Shown one piece after another: positions 7,884-17,374 of a stretch of 52,999 nt of DNA. The notes under the pieces were generated by a model. The model was not told the DNA's origin and made no database searches. It saw only the letters and a program-made list of their open reading frames with translations. Positions within the stretch are counted from its first letter, which is position 1. Each line of letters begins with the position of its first letter. This DNA comes from a bacterium (GTDB lineage: Bacteria; Verrucomicrobiota; Verrucomicrobiia; Limisphaerales; UBA11358). The DNA lies in contig JAKALA010000003.1 of assembly GCA_021813325.1 (NCBI GenBank), forward strand, positions 125,114-178,112, read 5' to 3'. Position numbers and translations under genes: made by a program.

Positions 7884-10268
7884 ATGTTTAACTCTCAACC
7901 TCACCAAAGCGTGTTATCCCCAAAGCACCCATCGCCAGGCACCTTGTTGCTGGACCCCATTCAATTCAATTCCTCATCCAACAGTGCAAATTTGCCTCCA
8001 AGAAATGGCTTCGCCCACGCCGTTTGGCGGAGCCGGCTTGTGCTGTTGATCGTCGCCGCTGTCGGTTTCCTCTCCATCCCGCTGCTTCACGCTGCGCCGA
8101 TCTACGTGCTTCGGTATGCCTTCACCAACTACCCAACCGCCAACGGCACGTTCGGCAATCGCGCCGTGGCGGGACTCAATGACGACGGCGACGTTTGTGG
8201 CACATTTATCACTACCAACGCCCTCGACAACTCCTTGAGCCCGGTTAGTTCCGTTTATCTGATGCGAACCAACGGCGTCGTTTATGATTTGTTTCCGCGC
8301 GGCGTCACGCCCGCAGTCACAAACGCTTACGCCAACAATCTGACCCAACGCCGCGCCGACGGCTCTTTGCAAATCGTCGGCTCGGTGCAGCAGGCCGACG
8401 GTTTCCAGCGCGGGGCCATTTGGACCGTGGCTTCGAGTGGAGCCATATCGAGCTTTATCGTGCTGACCAACCGGGTTCTGGATACCAACAGCGTGGCCCC
8501 GGGCGAGCAAGGCTACGGCGAGGCCAACGCCATCAACGATTCCGGCGACGTCGTCGGCGACGGAAACTCGTATAATGCCTTTGAAGCGCTGAACTGGTCG
8601 CCGCCCTACATGACCGAGCCGTCGTATTGGAGTTTGAACGCCACCACCGCTCTGGCAGTGGACAATCAAGGAGTCGTTTTGGTCAATGGCGGTTTCGGAA
8701 CGATCTTCACACCTTATTCCTATTCAGGTGCGGCCCTGCTTTTCGGGGGTAGTCCAACCGAATTGCCGGCCGGCGGGACGAACGACTTGGGATACGGTCC
8801 TTGGACGGAAGTGTATGCTTTTGCGATGGCCGGTCCAACCGTTGTTGGTCGGGCGTATTTTGGCACCAACAGTCCTGAAGAATTGCCCTTTGCCTGGAAT
8901 CGCGGTGACGCAGAGATAACATTGCTACCGTCGCCAGCCGGGATGATTTACGGGAATCAAAATAGCGAAGCTGACTCAATCGCCACCAATGGCGACATCG
9001 CCGGGTTTAGTAGTATCGGCGGCTACATTTATACGAACAATGACGGTTCGTTTTACACCAATTTTAATTATAACTCAGGCGCGGATTTCTACTATACGCT
9101 CTGGAAAAAAGAGGGAGGCGTTCACCAGGCTTATGACTTGGACAGCCTATTTTTGACTCAACCCGGCTTTTCCTCGTTGCGTTACGGGACTACCATCGTC
9201 CAACCCAACTCTTACGATATCGCCATCAATGATAATCATGATGTCGCTTTGCATTACTTTGGCGACATCTATAACCCAAACGAAACAAAGTATGAAGCCG
9301 TGCTGGTCTATCAAACGATCAACGACGGCCTCGTTCAATTCTCCGACGGTGACACGTTCACGGCGGACAGGGCCAGCGGCTCCATGACCGCCAATGTTGA
9401 ATTGATCCGCGCCGATGGTTATACCGGCCCGGTTACGATTCAATATGCCACCGCTGACGGCGATGCCGTTTCCGGTCAGGACTACATCGCGAACAGCGGA
9501 ACGCTGACTTGGAATGCGGGTGAGAATGGGGCCAAGACTGTTACCATCCCATTGGTGACGAACAATTACACTTACATGGGATATAATGGCAAGACGTTCT
9601 ACCTCAACCTCAGCAACGTGACCGGCGCGCAAATCGGGCTGAACCATGCCGCAATGCAGATTTACAGCACTGATTACAGTGAGACGTTTGATTTCACCAA
9701 TGTTTCGCCTGATTTGTATGACGCATATGATGTTCAGGCCGGCACCACGAATGTCGTGGTAACCTTGACCCGCGGTTATCCCTTGGATGGGACGATGGTC
9801 CTGACGAATGTCATGACTTCGGACTACTTTGCCGTGGCGGGACAAGATTATCAGGGCATCACCAATACCACGCCGGTCACCTGGAATCCTGGACAGCCCG
9901 GCTCGGTTTCGTTTTCCATTCCGTTGCTCGATACCACCAACCTCTATTCGCCGCTCAGCTTTACTGTGGAAGCAGATGGCACGATCGACGCCACCAATCC
10001 CGTCACGGCTTATGCCACTGTAAGAATCTTGCCGGTCGGACAGACGCCGGCATTCCAAGTGGATACGGCAACTCCCTTGACGCGGAGCAACCTTCTGGAC
10101 CTGATGAGCTTTGTCGAGCAGGGGGTAACGGTGTCGTTCCAAAGTTCAAGCAACCTGGTGAATTGGGCGACAGTGTCACAGATCGAATGCACCAACGGCA
10201 TCGTTCAATTTGACCCTTCCATTCAGGCGAGGCAAAAGGCGCTTTTCTATCGGGCCGTGGTTCAATAG
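7884..10268 (+). CDS. Large secreted protein with HAF-type repeats and Calx-beta domains
   Basis: Read from the ATG at 7884 this is 794 residues; a TTG at 7872 is an alternative. A hydrophilic leader of about 45 residues precedes a strong hydrophobic segment (LVLLIVAAVGFLSIPLLHAA), so it looks like an extended signal peptide. The first 400 residues contain repeats of the 'AINDSGDVVG' type with '..W' closings, the HAF repeat pattern of extracellular proteins. Calx-beta-like stretches follow near 475-570 (VTIQYATADGDAVSGQDYIA, then GTLTWNAGENGAKTVTIPL) and 590-695. The C-terminus (VSFQSSSNLVNWATVSQIE) is the short beta module common at verrucomicrobial secreted-protein ends. Role unknown, probably cell-surface or exported. 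Confidence 0.75.
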   Translation: MFNSQPHQSVLSPKHPSPGTLLLDPIQFNSSSNSANLPPRNGFAHAVWRSRLVLLIVAAVGFLSIPLLHAAPIYVLRYAFTNYPTANGTFGNRAVAGLNDDGDVCGTFITTNALDNSLSPVSSVYLMRTNGVVYDLFPRGVTPAVTNAYANNLTQRRADGSLQIVGSVQQADGFQRGAIWTVASSGAISSFIVLTNRVLDTNSVAPGEQGYGEANAINDSGDVVGDGNSYNAFEALNWSPPYMTEPSYWSLNATTALAVDNQGVVLVNGGFGTIFTPYSYSGAALLFGGSPTELPAGGTNDLGYGPWTEVYAFAMAGPTVVGRAYFGTNSPEELPFAWNRGDAEITLLPSPAGMIYGNQNSEADSIATNGDIAGFSSIGGYIYTNNDGSFYTNFNYNSGADFYYTLWKKEGGVHQAYDLDSLFLTQPGFSSLRYGTTIVQPNSYDIAINDNHDVALHYFGDIYNPNETKYEAVLVYQTINDGLVQFSDGDTFTADRASGSMTANVELIRADGYTGPVTIQYATADGDAVSGQDYIANSGTLTWNAGENGAKTVTIPLVTNNYTYMGYNGKTFYLNLSNVTGAQIGLNHAAMQIYSTDYSETFDFTNVSPDLYDAYDVQAGTTNVVVTLTRGYPLDGTMVLTNVMTSDYFAVAGQDYQGITNTTPVTWNPGQPGSVSFSIPLLDTTNLYSPLSFTVEADGTIDATNPVTAYATVRILPVGQTPAFQVDTATPLTRSNLLDLMSFVEQGVTVSFQSSSNLVNWATVSQIECTNGIVQFDPSIQARQKALFYRAVVQ

Positions 10269-10339
10269 CGCCGCGTCAGATTTTACTGGATAACTTTTCC
10301 GCGTAACGTGAAGAAGGCGTCAAGTAAAGGCAGGGTGAC

Positions 10340-13300
10340 CTATTGGTTTAACAATCTCCATACCCGCAACACCTCGGTGGCGCCCCAGGCCTGCGCGTCG
10401 CAGCCGCGCTGCGTGTGCGGCGCATCGCCATCAAGGATTTCGGGAAGCTGGCCAAGGCAGCCTTTGTTGAGAAGGATTTCAGCACTGCCCAGATAACTTT
10501 TTGCCGCCGCGACGGCTGCCGGTGAACCGTTCCACGCCTGAACGAGCGCTTCACAAAACGTCGGGAAGGTCCAGGTCCAGGCGGTGCCATTGTGATAGGC
10601 CGGTTTGCGGCGCGTGTCTTCATCGCCTTCATAGCGCGGACAATACGGTTCCGACGGATTGTTGAGCAAATGTCCGTCGCGCCAGATTGGCTGGGGCACG
10701 GCCAAGGGCAGGGGGGCGAGCGAGCGTAACGCGCCCGGGATGACCAGATGTTTTTGGGCGGCGGCGACGCAGCGTTGCGCACGTTCACCGGTCACCAGTC
10801 CGAGACTGATGGCGAATAGGCAGTTGCTCCGCAGCGCGTCGCTGGGCGTGGCGGCGCGGGCGATGACGCGAGGCGTGGCGATCAACTCGTCGGCAAACCA
10901 GCCTTTGTCCTCGAGCCAGAACAGTTTTTCAAACGAGGTGAACGCGTGTTCGGCGAGGCCGCGCCAGGCGGCCTTTTCGCCGGGCGCGGAAATCTTCTCA
11001 AGCTGGCGCAACAGCCGGATCCACAACACCTGGATCTCGACGGGATACCCTTCGCGCGGCGTGCCGGCGGGATAATTTGTGTCCATCCAGGTGAAGTGGC
11101 TCGGGCTCCAGATCAGCGCGGAGTCGGCATCCATCTGAATGCCGTTGGGCGTGCCTTGGGAATAATTTTTCGCGATGCTTGCCAGCACGTCGCGAATGGT
11201 GCGGCCGGATTCATCCACGGCGACCTCGTAAAATTTCTGGTCGGCCAGATCCTCGCACACCACGGCGAACCAGAGCGGCGCATCCGTCGTATCGCGGTTG
11301 GAAACGTCGTTGCCGTTGATCGTGTTTGGCAGCGTGCCGTCCTTTTCAAACCGGGCGAACGTCAGCAGAATCTGTTTTATCTCATCCACCAGACCGGCGG
11401 CGAGCAGGCCGCGGGCGCAGATGAGCGAGTCGCGGCCCCAGTCCAGAAACCACGGATAGCCGGCGATGACGGTTTTGAAATCATCCCGGCGCACCACGAA
11501 TTGGCGGGCGGCGAACTCCAGTTGTGCGGCAAAGGTGTGCGGCGTCTCCGGGGAATGTTTGTGCGCCGTTTTGGCCGGAAATTCAAGCGAATGCGCGTTG
11601 GTTTCCGCCGTGGCGACGAGCCTTGCCTGCCGGCCTTTGGCCAGGGGCAATTCAAACCAGCCCGGGCTGTAGGCGTCGCCGTGGCCTTCCTGGCCGCGTG
11701 TTTGTTCGACGGGATGGCCAATGTTCTCGCACCATTCCGGCTGCGGATGATACACACCGTGGTTGGCAAACACGCGCAATTGACGATCACTGGCCGGCGT
11801 GAAGGCAAAACCGCTCCGGCCATCCAGCAAGTGCATGTTGGAGGAAAAATGAAAGTCCGCGCCGCCGTTGCGTTTGGTTTCGCAGTGAAAATTTCGATCT
11901 TCAATGTCCACGCGCACCGTCAGCCGCACATCGGCATGCGCCGGCAATTGTTTGCCCACGGCTTTCTTTTCGCTGGGCCGGTTAAACTGAAAAACGACCG
12001 TGTTTTGATTTTCAATCATTTCGGCCCGCAGTTCGATCTCGACCGTGTGGCCGTCGCCGGCATTGGCCACAAATTGCCAAACCGGAGCCGGACCGGCCTG
12101 GAACGCCTTCAAATTTTTAAAATCCAGCGGCGAAAGAAAACCGTCGGCATTGACCCAAACCCGAAGGCGTTTGATAAATACGTGCCGATCCACGGGCACA
12201 CTTGGATGGAGATTCGCGCCCAGCGCGCAATCGTATTTTGATTGAACACGGCCAAAATCCACGGCCAGGCGCGCCATGCCGCCGCGATGATTCGTCAGCA
12301 AAACGAGCGAGTCAGCCGGCGGCAACGAGGCGTGGAATTCGGGATAATGGGGTTCGGCGGTCAAGAAACGGACGGTCGCCGAAACGGTTTGGGGCAACGC
12401 TCCATGCCGTTCCAAAGACAAGGTTGCATCGCCGCCAGCGGCCCGGGGAGCGAAACAGGCGACATGCCTCTTGCCGGCGGGAATGGATTGCACATGCACC
12501 GGCGGAACCTTGCCATCACAATGATTTTCGTTGGCGCTCGTTAGATCCAAGGTTGCGCGGAAAGGTGTTTCATCCTGAATGAGGAGCCAGTGATCCGGCG
12601 GCACAAGACTGATCCGGCGGGCATCCGGCAAATTCCAAGTGACGACGCGCGGATAAAATTTCAATTCAGAGACGGTGAGCAGCGCGGACAAGGTGGCTTG
12701 GGTTTTCCCGATGGCGTATTCGCTGGCGGCGGCGAGGAAATTTTGGGGCGAACGTTCCACCTGTTGCGCGAGCCAAAGCCAGTCCAGACCATCGACGGTT
12801 TCAATCGGGATGATTTTGCTCAAGGCTTCAATGGCAAATGCCGCCTGGGCGCGCGCCCGACGGTATTGATCGCCGCCGAGGCCGGCGGGGTTGGCGGTTT
12901 CAGCCAGGCAATAAACCGCACCCGCGGCGAGCGCGAACGTCATCTGCTCTTTTTCGTTGGTAATTTGGGGCAATGGTTGGCCGAGCAAGTCAACGGCGGT
13001 GGGCAGATTTGGGAAGGCCGCCTTGGAAATCGAAAGGGTGTGCTCCTGGTCAATGACGGTGTTGGCCAGCATCAGCACGGAATCCTTGCCTTCGGCGGAT
13101 TCGCGGAGCAAAGCGTAAACGGGGGAGTCAGACGCACTCACGCGGGTTAGCCGGGCCCCGTCAAAAAAACAGGGGTGATCGGAAACCAGACGGTTCAGAC
13201 GCGCCAGTTCGGCCACGAGATTGTCCGGATTTCCCCAATTCAAGCCGGTATGGCCATGCACGCGGATCTTCTCGGTGGCCAGCCATTCCACGCCGCAGGT

Positions 13301-14650
13301 GAAGCCAAATCCGCCGCTGGGGCTGGCCAAGGCGCAGAGCTGATTTCGCAGCAGCGACCAGGTGCGACCTTTCTTGGCCAGCCGGTCATTGTCGTGCGTT
13401 TCCGAGTAATGAACGTAGCTGCCGACATGCAGGCTTTGCTGATTGGCGTAGTCAAGATAGCCGGCGACGTCGCGTCCGGAATAATTTTGAAACAACTCGG
13501 AATAGGCCCATTGCAGGCCGCCTTCGGTGAGCAAACTTTCGGTGGCCGCCCAGGAGCCGCCCAGGCCTTCGAGCAGAAAAATCGTTTCGGGGAATTCTTC
13601 CTGAACGCGGGCGATGATGTATTGCCAGGCGGTGGTGGGAATTTTGTAGCCGGCATCGCAGCGAAACCCATCAACTCCGCGCCGGCACCAAATGAGCAGC
13701 GAATCGGCGATGATATCCCAGAGCTGGACGTCGTGTTGCTCCAGTTCCACCAAATCTTCCCAGACGGTTCCCCACGCGCCGGGACTGGCGAAGGCACCAT
13801 CAGGTTTCTTCAGAAAAAATTGCGGATATTGCTCCTGCAAGGTTGAACCCCAGCCGGTGTGGTTGATGACGATGTCAATGAACACGCGCGCCCCCAGTGA
13901 ATGGGCTTCCCGGGTGAGTTCGCAGAACTGGTCGATGCCGGTGGCGCGTTGATCGAAGTCAATTAACGCGGGATCCACGGCGGTTAAATCGAGCGCGGCG
14001 TAGGGGCTGCCAAAGCGGCCGAACCGGGCGTAGGTGGTCGGCGTCGGATGCACGGGCAGCAAATGAATGATGCGGCATCCAAGCCGTTGAATGATGTGCG
14101 GCAATTGGCGGGTGAGATCGCGGAATTTGCCGCTGGGCGGCAGGGTGGCGTAGCCGAGCGCTTCGAGTGATTTTAATTGGGCTTCCAATTTCCGATCTTC
14201 CGTGGTGGCCAGATTTTTGGTGGAGCCAAACAAGCGGGTGAAGGCGCAATAAATGGTGTTGGCCGTGCGGGTGAAATTGGGATGAACAGAGATGCCGACG
14301 TCCGATCCATCGGGCCAGTGTTGCCAGCCTTTTTCATCCAGCAGATAGGGTTTGGCTTTGAAGAAGCCGACCTCCGCCAGCGGCAGTTCGATTTGCCAGC
14401 CGTGGCCGGTTTCTTGCATTGGTAGATCACGCCACGAAGCGCCGGCCGTGGCGGCGCCTCCGGCGTGAGCGGCGATGATTTCGCGCCGCCGGGCGGCGGC
14501 CCGGCCGAGATTGGTGCGCAGGCGCGCGGACCATTGTTTGTCGGGGCCGGGAAGCTGGCCGGCTTGCAGGGTGAATTGAAGCTTGTCGCCGACGAAGCGC
14601 GCCAGGCGTTCGCCGGGCACGGGTGACATGGTTGGTCTGAGTTGTTCCAC
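10340..14650 (-). CDS. Two-domain glycogen debranching enzyme (GH13 plus GH133)
   Basis: A 1436-residue bifunctional debranching enzyme similar in plan to eukaryotic AGL. The N-terminal half is a GH13 4-alpha-glucanotransferase: region I DIVINH at 259-264, region II GVDGFRCDAG at 325-334 with nucleophile Asp332, acid/base Glu361 in FLLEGLGG, and region IV SETHDN at 416-421. The C-terminal third is an amylo-alpha-1,6-glucosidase (GDE_C, GH133), with the FLDWGRDSLICARG block near residue 1068 and GTLPNTINGNDVSNRDTTDA soon after. It transfers maltosyl/maltotriosyl stubs and then hydrolyses the alpha-1,6 branch of glycogen in the cytosol. The start is the GTG at 14650 or the ATG at 14629; no strong RBS decides between them. 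It is divergent from the pilB operon. Confidence 0.9.
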   Translation of the reverse strand: MEQLRPTMSPVPGERLARFVGDKLQFTLQAGQLPGPDKQWSARLRTNLGRAAARRREIIAAHAGGAATAGASWRDLPMQETGHGWQIELPLAEVGFFKAKPYLLDEKGWQHWPDGSDVGISVHPNFTRTANTIYCAFTRLFGSTKNLATTEDRKLEAQLKSLEALGYATLPPSGKFRDLTRQLPHIIQRLGCRIIHLLPVHPTPTTYARFGRFGSPYAALDLTAVDPALIDFDQRATGIDQFCELTREAHSLGARVFIDIVINHTGWGSTLQEQYPQFFLKKPDGAFASPGAWGTVWEDLVELEQHDVQLWDIIADSLLIWCRRGVDGFRCDAGYKIPTTAWQYIIARVQEEFPETIFLLEGLGGSWAATESLLTEGGLQWAYSELFQNYSGRDVAGYLDYANQQSLHVGSYVHYSETHDNDRLAKKGRTWSLLRNQLCALASPSGGFGFTCGVEWLATEKIRVHGHTGLNWGNPDNLVAELARLNRLVSDHPCFFDGARLTRVSASDSPVYALLRESAEGKDSVLMLANTVIDQEHTLSISKAAFPNLPTAVDLLGQPLPQITNEKEQMTFALAAGAVYCLAETANPAGLGGDQYRRARAQAAFAIEALSKIIPIETVDGLDWLWLAQQVERSPQNFLAAASEYAIGKTQATLSALLTVSELKFYPRVVTWNLPDARRISLVPPDHWLLIQDETPFRATLDLTSANENHCDGKVPPVHVQSIPAGKRHVACFAPRAAGGDATLSLERHGALPQTVSATVRFLTAEPHYPEFHASLPPADSLVLLTNHRGGMARLAVDFGRVQSKYDCALGANLHPSVPVDRHVFIKRLRVWVNADGFLSPLDFKNLKAFQAGPAPVWQFVANAGDGHTVEIELRAEMIENQNTVVFQFNRPSEKKAVGKQLPAHADVRLTVRVDIEDRNFHCETKRNGGADFHFSSNMHLLDGRSGFAFTPASDRQLRVFANHGVYHPQPEWCENIGHPVEQTRGQEGHGDAYSPGWFELPLAKGRQARLVATAETNAHSLEFPAKTAHKHSPETPHTFAAQLEFAARQFVVRRDDFKTVIAGYPWFLDWGRDSLICARGLLAAGLVDEIKQILLTFARFEKDGTLPNTINGNDVSNRDTTDAPLWFAVVCEDLADQKFYEVAVDESGRTIRDVLASIAKNYSQGTPNGIQMDADSALIWSPSHFTWMDTNYPAGTPREGYPVEIQVLWIRLLRQLEKISAPGEKAAWRGLAEHAFTSFEKLFWLEDKGWFADELIATPRVIARAATPSDALRSNCLFAISLGLVTGERAQRCVAAAQKHLVIPGALRSLAPLPLAVPQPIWRDGHLLNNPSEPYCPRYEGDEDTRRKPAYHNGTAWTWTFPTFCEALVQAWNGSPAAVAAAKSYLGSAEILLNKGCLGQLPEILDGDAPHTQRGCDAQAWGATEVLRVWRLLNQ

Positions 14651-14777
14651 CTTGAAAAAGAGTTATCAGGAAGTGACATCCGGCGAAAAGGAAAAAGCGA
14701 AATTGCTTTGACTTAGGATTGCGCTGGAGCGGGCGGATAATTACTTTGGCATTGCGTTTGCTGAATTTTATCGCGTC

Positions 14778-15626
14778 ATGGTCGCAGGAACTTTAAGCCC
14801 GAGTGAAGAAGCTCAATTAGCCCAAACAATTGAGATGTTTGAGGTTATTGTGCAGTCGCAGCCCAGCGATACGCAATCGCTGGAAATCTTGAAGGAGGCT
14901 TATTCCAAGCTCGGACGCGAGCCGGATGTCGTGAATACCTCCAAGCGCATCGCCCAAGCCTATCTGCAACAGGGGCAGCTTTCATCCGCGATTTTGGAAT
15001 ACGAAACAATTTTACAGCGGCAGCCCGATGACGCCGACGTCCGGGCCGCCCTCAAACAAATCGAGGACAAGGCCAGCAGTGCGGTCATCCAGCCGCCCTC
15101 TGACACGGTGACGATGACAGCGGCATCGGATACCACCCTCATGCGGCGCAAAGCCCGGTCGCAGGCTGCGGAGAACATGGATGACGGGCGAAAGACGATG
15201 TTCCGCATTTTTGTGGAAAGCCGTTTGATCACCGCCGGCGACTTTGACTTGTGCTGGCGGACGGTGGATTTGCTGCAAGCACCCGCGGATCCGGTGGAGC
15301 CGTTTGTGCAGAAACTGCACGAAAAAGGCATCATGCAGACGGAAAAGGCGTTGCGGTTGATTTCGGACAAATCCCGCGTGTCCTATCTGCCTCTGGACCG
15401 TTACGACGTGGACATGGATTTGACCCGCGGGTTTCCCGCCGAAGTTTGCCGCCGCTGGTGTGTGCTGCCGTTTGATCGGATGAGCAAGGCGATTCTGGTG
15501 GCCACCGCCAACCCGTTTAATCAACAAGCGGCCAAGGAACTTTCCGAGGCCACCACGCACCGTTTGTTGTGGTATCTCGCCATGCCCAATGAACTGATTT
15601 CCAATTTGCGCAAAGCGTTTCGTTAA
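14778..15626 (+). CDS. TPR protein with MshEN-like C-terminal region, partner of PilB
   Basis: A 282-residue cytosolic protein. Residues about 8-90 form two TPR-like helical repeats (AQTIEMFEVIVQSQPSDTQS, then LQQGQLSSAILEYETILQRQ with PDDADVRAAL). After a Ser/Thr-rich linker the C-terminal part (MFRIFVESRLITAGDFDLCW to the end) resembles the N-terminal MshEN/GspE-N domain of type II secretion/type IV pilus ATPases: 'YLPLDRYDVDMDLTRGFPAE' and 'VLPFDRMSKAILVATANPFN'. Such domains bind cyclic di-GMP in some ATPases. The gene ends two bases before the ATPase gene start, so the two products probably work together in the assembly motor. Confidence 0.75.
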   Translation: MVAGTLSPSEEAQLAQTIEMFEVIVQSQPSDTQSLEILKEAYSKLGREPDVVNTSKRIAQAYLQQGQLSSAILEYETILQRQPDDADVRAALKQIEDKASSAVIQPPSDTVTMTAASDTTLMRRKARSQAAENMDDGRKTMFRIFVESRLITAGDFDLCWRTVDLLQAPADPVEPFVQKLHEKGIMQTEKALRLISDKSRVSYLPLDRYDVDMDLTRGFPAEVCRRWCVLPFDRMSKAILVATANPFNQQAAKELSEATTHRLLWYLAMPNELISNLRKAFR

Positions 15627-15628
15627 CC

Positions 15629-17374
15629 ATGGCCAAAATCAAGTCATTCGCTGAACGAATCGCCGACGCTCTGATCGAGGACGGCCTGTTGAGCGCCAAC
15701 CAGATCGAGGAATTGCTCGAACGCCAAAAGAAGGAAGGCGCCCGGCTGGTAAAACTGCTCATCGACAAGGACAAACAATACGTCAGCATTGATGACCTGG
15801 CCGTTTGCATGGGCCGCGTGCTCAACGTGGCTCCGATCAATCTCAACCGCATCAACATTACGCCGGAAGTGGCGGAATTGGTGCCGCGGGATGTGGTCCA
15901 TAACCACCGCGTCGTGCCGGTCAGCCGGCTGGAAAATCGCTTGTTTCTGGCGATGGCCGATCCGCTCAACGTCCTGGCGTTGGACGACATCAAGCGCATC
16001 ACCAAGCTCGAAATTTCCCCGCTCATCGCCTCGGAGAAAGCCATTGCGGACAAGCTGAATGCTTTGGATGCCGCCAAGAGCGGCTCCATGGAAGACATCA
16101 TTCAGGATGCGCAAAAGCGGAGCGAGGCGGAAGGGGAAACGGAAACCATCGAGTCAGTCCGGGAAACCACGGAAGAGGTCAATCTTGACCAACTGGCCGC
16201 ATCCAGCGAAGAGGCACCGGTGATCAAGCTGGCCAACTTGATCGTGCTCCAAGCCATCAAGGACCGCGCGAGTGACATTCACCTGGAACCGTTCGAGAAA
16301 GTCATGCGGTTGCGGTATCGCGTGGACGGTGTGCTGCTGGACGCCACGCCGCCGCCGAAACAGATGCAGCTCGCGCTGGCTTCGCGTTTCAAAATCATGT
16401 CGAATCTCGACATTGCCGAACGCCGTCTGCCGCAGGACGGCCGCATGCGCGTGAAAGTCAGCGGCAAAGATTACGATTTGCGCGTCTCGGTCCTGCCCAC
16501 CGTCCATGGCGAAAAGATCGTGTTGCGCGTGTTGGACAAGTCCAATCTGTCCGCGAGCCTGGATAAAATCGGCCTGGACGAGGGAACTTTCAAACAATTC
16601 AAGAGCGCCATTGACGCGCCGCACGGGTTGATTTTGGTGACCGGACCGACGGGTTCCGGCAAAACCACCACGCTGTATTCCGCCCTCAACGAGCTGAACA
16701 ATCCAACGTGGAACATCATCACGGTGGAAGATCCGGTGGAATTCCAGATTCCCGGCATTAACCAGGTGCCCACCAAGAAGGAAATCGGACTTTCCTTTGC
16801 CAACGCCTTGCGCTCCATTCTGCGTCAAGACCCGGACATCATCATGATCGGGGAAATCCGCGATACGGAAACGGCGGAAATTGCGATTGAGGCCGCCTTG
16901 ACGGGCCATCAAGTGCTTTCCACGATGCACTGTAACGATGCGCCCGGCGCCATCGCGCGTTTGGACGACATGGGCATCGCGCCATTTTTAATTTCGTCTT
17001 CGGTCATCCTTTCTTGCGCCCAGCGGCTCATGCGCCGCATTTGCTCGCACTGCAAAGAGCCGGTGACGTATCCGGTGAAGATGTTCGAAGATTTGGGGAT
17101 TGATCCGATCATGTTCGAAGGGGTGCAGTTGTTCCGGGGGCGCGGGTGTGATCGCTGCAAGAATTCCGGTTACGTTGGTCGTATGGCCATTATTGAGGCG
17201 ATGACGATCAGCGATCAGATTCGCAAGCTGATTATCGCCCGTGCCAGCACCCGCGAAATGGCCAAGCTGGCCATTAATCAAGGAATGCGGACTTTGCGGA
17301 TGGTGGCTTTGGACCGTGCCCGCGAGGGGCTGTCCACTTTGGAGCAGGTGATGTTGGTCACCTCGTCTTACTAA
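15629..17374 (+). CDS. pilB: Type IV pilus / type II secretion assembly ATPase (PilB/GspE)
   Basis: A 581-residue hexameric ATPase powering type IV pilus or type II pseudopilus extension. An N-terminal MshEN domain (residues about 10-160) precedes the catalytic module. That module has the Asp/His boxes (ASDIHLEPFEKVMRLRYRVD, then LPTVHGEKIVLRVL), Walker A GPTGSGKTTT near 339-348, and the atypical Walker B IIMIGEIRDTETAEIAIEAA. A tetracysteine zinc motif is present: CSHC at 472-475 and CDRC at 507-510. Translation starts two bases after the upstream TPR/MshEN-like gene. Its stop overlaps the stop of the convergent 17371-18441 gene by four bases. PilB and GspE cannot be separated without the rest of the system. 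Confidence 0.92.
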   Translation: MAKIKSFAERIADALIEDGLLSANQIEELLERQKKEGARLVKLLIDKDKQYVSIDDLAVCMGRVLNVAPINLNRINITPEVAELVPRDVVHNHRVVPVSRLENRLFLAMADPLNVLALDDIKRITKLEISPLIASEKAIADKLNALDAAKSGSMEDIIQDAQKRSEAEGETETIESVRETTEEVNLDQLAASSEEAPVIKLANLIVLQAIKDRASDIHLEPFEKVMRLRYRVDGVLLDATPPPKQMQLALASRFKIMSNLDIAERRLPQDGRMRVKVSGKDYDLRVSVLPTVHGEKIVLRVLDKSNLSASLDKIGLDEGTFKQFKSAIDAPHGLILVTGPTGSGKTTTLYSALNELNNPTWNIITVEDPVEFQIPGINQVPTKKEIGLSFANALRSILRQDPDIIMIGEIRDTETAEIAIEAALTGHQVLSTMHCNDAPGAIARLDDMGIAPFLISSSVILSCAQRLMRRICSHCKEPVTYPVKMFEDLGIDPIMFEGVQLFRGRGCDRCKNSGYVGRMAIIEAMTISDQIRKLIIARASTREMAKLAINQGMRTLRMVALDRAREGLSTLEQVMLVTSSY

